A DNA stretch of 7,438 nucleotides from an uncultured Muribaculaceae bacterium. GTDB lineage: Bacteria > Bacteroidota > Bacteroidia > Bacteroidales > Muribaculaceae. The translations under genes and the position numbers were made by a program. The stretch lies in the NCBI GenBank assembly GCA_910587075.1, contig CAJUKE010000045.1, forward strand, positions 1-7,438, read 5' to 3'. This document shows positions 5,508 through 7,438 of this stretch, piece by piece; position 1 is the first letter of the stretch; the number at the start of each line of letters is the position of its first letter. The notes under the pieces are model-generated. The model saw only the letters and a list, made by a program, of their open reading frames with translations, was not told where the DNA came from and did not search any database.

Positions 5508-5522
5508 GCGGGGGCAACCCGC
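5508..5522 (+). other. Small hairpin in the pectate lyase leader
   Basis: GCGGG (5508-5512) pairs with CCCGC (5518-5522) across a 5-base loop, about 28 bases before the ATG. It is short and the region is GC-rich, so it may be chance. Confidence 0.25.
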
Positions 5523-5549
5523 CCCGCCCTTATTTCCTTGATGATACCT

Positions 5550-7310
5550 ATGAAACATCTTTTACTCATTCTCGCAGCCGGAGCGGCCTGCGCCTCGGCT
5601 ACCGCCCAGGGCCAGGTGCCGGCTTTCCCCGGTGCCGAAGGCCACGGCCGATACACCGAAGGGGGCCGCGGCGGTACAGTGAAAATCGTCACCAACCTCA
5701 ACGACTCCGGCGTGGGCTCGCTCCGAGCCGCCGTCACAGGCGACACCAAGAAAACCGTGGTGTTCAACGTCGCGGGCGAAATCAACCTCCAGTCGGACCT
5801 CGTGATCGGCGCAAACACCACCATCGCCGGGCAGACCGCCCCCGCGCCCGGCATCACCCTGCGCCACTACACCGTTCTCCCCAACGCCAACAACGTGGTG
5901 ATACGCTTCATTCGAGTGCGCCGCGGACAGGAGGTCGACGTCAACGACGGCGCCGACGCCATTTGGACCCGCAACCGCACAGGCATCATCCTCGACCACT
6001 GCTCGTTCAGCTGGTCGATCGACGAGGTGGCCTCGTTCTACGACAACAACAACTTCACCATGCAGTGGTGCAACATCACCGAGAGCCTCTGCAACTCCGG
6101 CCACGAAAAAGGGGAACACGGCTACGGCGGCATATGGGGCGGAAAACTCGCCTCGTTCCACCACAACCTCATAGCCCACGTCAAGAACCGCGGCCCCCGC
6201 TTCAACGGCGCACGCTACGAGTGGAGCGGATGGTCGCGCAACACCCGCGCCGAGGAGCTCGGGTGGAAAAACCATGTGCAGGCCGAGAATGTCGACTTCC
6301 GCAACTGCGTGCAGTACAACGCGGCCGGCTCCTGCTACGGAGGCCCCGGCGGCGGACAGATCAACATCGTCAACAACTACTACAAGCAGGGCCCCTCGGG
6401 CCAGAGCGGCTACAACCGCGTCACCACCGCCTCGGTGGCCTCCTCAGGCAACAGCTCCGGCCACAGCAATATGTTCGGTATGGCATCGCGCTACTATATC
6501 AGCGGCAACACCGCGGCAACCAGGTCAGGCGAGGAAGCAGCCAACCGCGACTGGGCCGGCGTGACCTACGACAGCGGAGTCAAAACCGTCGACGGCGTGC
6601 GCTGGACCCAGGACAACAATAATTACTACGGCGACGACGTAGAGCACCGCGACCTCAACGGCGACGGCACCCAGTGGGTGAGCATGAAGCTCGACCAACC
6701 GGCTCCCACCGGGGAGGTGACCACCCACTCGGCAGCCGAAACCTACGGCAAGGTGCTTGACTTCGCCGGGGCTTCGCTCTTCCGCGACGCCTGCGACACC
6801 CGCTACGCCGAGGAAGCCCGCACCGGCACCGCCACCTACACCGGCTCCGTGACTCGCAAGCAGGGCCTCATCGACCTGGTGGCCGACATCAACTACCAGC
6901 CCATCGAGACAGTGCGCCGCCCTGAAGACTGGGACACCGACCGCGACGGCATGCCCGACGAATGGGAAATAGCCAACGGCCTCGACCCCGACTCCCCCTC
7001 CGACGGCCGAGCAAAAACCCTCGACCCCCGCGGATGGTACACCAACCTCGAAGTGTATATGAACTCGCTGGTCGAGCACATAGTTAAAGCCCAAAACGCC
7101 GACGCCCTCGAAAGCGTCGATGAATACTTCCCCGCGTGCGTTTCGGCCATCGACACCGTCACCGCCGACCGCGGCTCCGAAGTCACCGCCATCGAATACT
7201 ACACCCCCGAGGGCCGACGCATCCCCCACCCCGCCCCCGGCATCTCCATTCGCCGCCTGGTGTTCGCCGACGGCCACACGGAAACCGACAAAGTGATGTC
7301 GCGCGACTAA
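5550..7310 (+). CDS. Secreted pectate lyase, polysaccharide lyase family 1
   Basis: From the ATG at 5550 the product is 586 residues with signal peptide MKHLLLILAAGAACASATAQ. An ATG at 5541 and a TTG at 5538 are in frame but would put extra residues before the Lys-His of the signal. The PL1 parallel beta-helix begins at VPAFPGAEGHG (23-33) and shows the family's GGRGG (38-42), LRAAV, AGQTAP (93-98), DHCSFSWSIDE (149-159), WGGKLASFHHNLIAH (196-210) and NRGPRFNG (213-220), with R217 the likely catalytic arginine and acidic residues near 149-159 likely binding calcium. It cleaves polygalacturonate by beta-elimination outside the cytoplasm. DTDRDGMPDEWE (462-473) is a calcium-loop repeat, and DLNGDGT (368-374) is similar. 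Residues about 543-586 (IEYYTPEGRRI, then GISIRR) look like a divergent type IX sorting tail. No SusC/SusD pair is adjacent in the window. Confidence 0.92.
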   Translation: MKHLLLILAAGAACASATAQGQVPAFPGAEGHGRYTEGGRGGTVKIVTNLNDSGVGSLRAAVTGDTKKTVVFNVAGEINLQSDLVIGANTTIAGQTAPAPGITLRHYTVLPNANNVVIRFIRVRRGQEVDVNDGADAIWTRNRTGIILDHCSFSWSIDEVASFYDNNNFTMQWCNITESLCNSGHEKGEHGYGGIWGGKLASFHHNLIAHVKNRGPRFNGARYEWSGWSRNTRAEELGWKNHVQAENVDFRNCVQYNAAGSCYGGPGGGQINIVNNYYKQGPSGQSGYNRVTTASVASSGNSSGHSNMFGMASRYYISGNTAATRSGEEAANRDWAGVTYDSGVKTVDGVRWTQDNNNYYGDDVEHRDLNGDGTQWVSMKLDQPAPTGEVTTHSAAETYGKVLDFAGASLFRDACDTRYAEEARTGTATYTGSVTRKQGLIDLVADINYQPIETVRRPEDWDTDRDGMPDEWEIANGLDPDSPSDGRAKTLDPRGWYTNLEVYMNSLVEHIVKAQNADALESVDEYFPACVSAIDTVTADRGSEVTAIEYYTPEGRRIPHPAPGISIRRLVFADGHTETDKVMSRD

Positions 7311-7363
7311 CAGCCCACACCTTACAATTAATTATAATAACGCAAGACGCATTAAGAAACGCA

Positions 7364-7397
7364 AGCCGCCCCGCCGATTCATTTCGGCGGGGCGGCT
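7364..7397 (+). terminator. Terminator-like hairpin after the pectate lyase gene
   Basis: A perfect 13-bp GC-rich stem (7364-7376 with 7385-7397) with an 8-base loop lies 53 bases after the stop codon. The sequence that follows, CCGTTATAACCTT, is not a clean T run, so efficiency is uncertain. No gene can be recognised from here to the end of the window. Confidence 0.65.
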
Positions 7398-7438
7398 CCG
7401 TTATAACCTTAACAATTCCTTATTATGAGTTGAATATG

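Noticed and set aside
5538..5549. Earlier starts of the pectate lyase gene (TTG 5538, ATG 5541)
   Set aside because: Starting at 5550 gives a standard signal peptide with positive residues at its front. The earlier starts add only MMIP or MIP. The ATG at 5541 cannot be fully excluded.
5504..6622. Alternative + frame and - strand frames over the pectate lyase gene (5562-6275, 6525-7277)
   Set aside because: The pectate lyase frame has unmistakable family motifs throughout. The others are Arg/Pro-rich or Val/Gly-rich shadows.
7411..7438. Start of a further gene at the right edge (ATG at 7425 or 7436)
   Set aside because: The ATG at 7425 meets TGA two codons later, and the ATG at 7436 is the last codon of the window. 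Nothing can be supported.

Overview
The window reads as a GC-rich chromosomal segment of a Bacteroidales bacterium, possibly of the Muribaculaceae type, although the family is a guess. The order is supported by several things: promoters of the Bacteroidetes form (TTTG, about 20 bases, TAnnTTTG), no Shine-Dalgarno sequences, a 595-residue ribosomal protein S1 with a Bacteroidetes-style tail, a Bacteroidetes-type PL1 pectate lyase, and exported proteins with C-terminal tails resembling type IX secretion sorting domains.

Layout. Bases 2-163 (+) are the last 53 codons of a gene that I identify as inositol-3-phosphate synthase from its C-terminal active-site segment. Bases 164-720 are non-coding. 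They lie between this gene and the convergent rpsA gene, and hold one intrinsic terminator for each gene plus an elaborate repeat region: GTGAA heptads, GC-rich perfect palindromes, and two terminators that are near-copies in inverted orientation. Ribosomal protein S1 (rpsA, 2508-721, -) follows, with a very clear promoter (2611-2580) and a structured, then G-free, leader. Upstream of it on the same strand is a GtrA-family membrane protein (3314-2664). Next come a terminator (3435-3397) and a two-gene unit of exported proteins of unknown function (5340-4846, then 4803-3460). A divergent promoter region (about 5341-5549) separates this unit from a secreted pectate lyase on the + strand (5550-7310), which ends in a strong hairpin (7364-7397).

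How it fits together. Inositol phosphate synthesis and GtrA (a membrane protein family usually tied to lipid-linked sugar transfer) are both envelope-related, and S1 is core translation. The three secreted proteins on the right face each other across one regulatory region and may form a small export and polysaccharide-use locus without a SusC/SusD pair in view. The least explained parts are the composite repeat region at 198-705, the structured rpsA leader, and the two-gene exported unit, whose proteins share a short beta-hairpin-like N-terminal motif.
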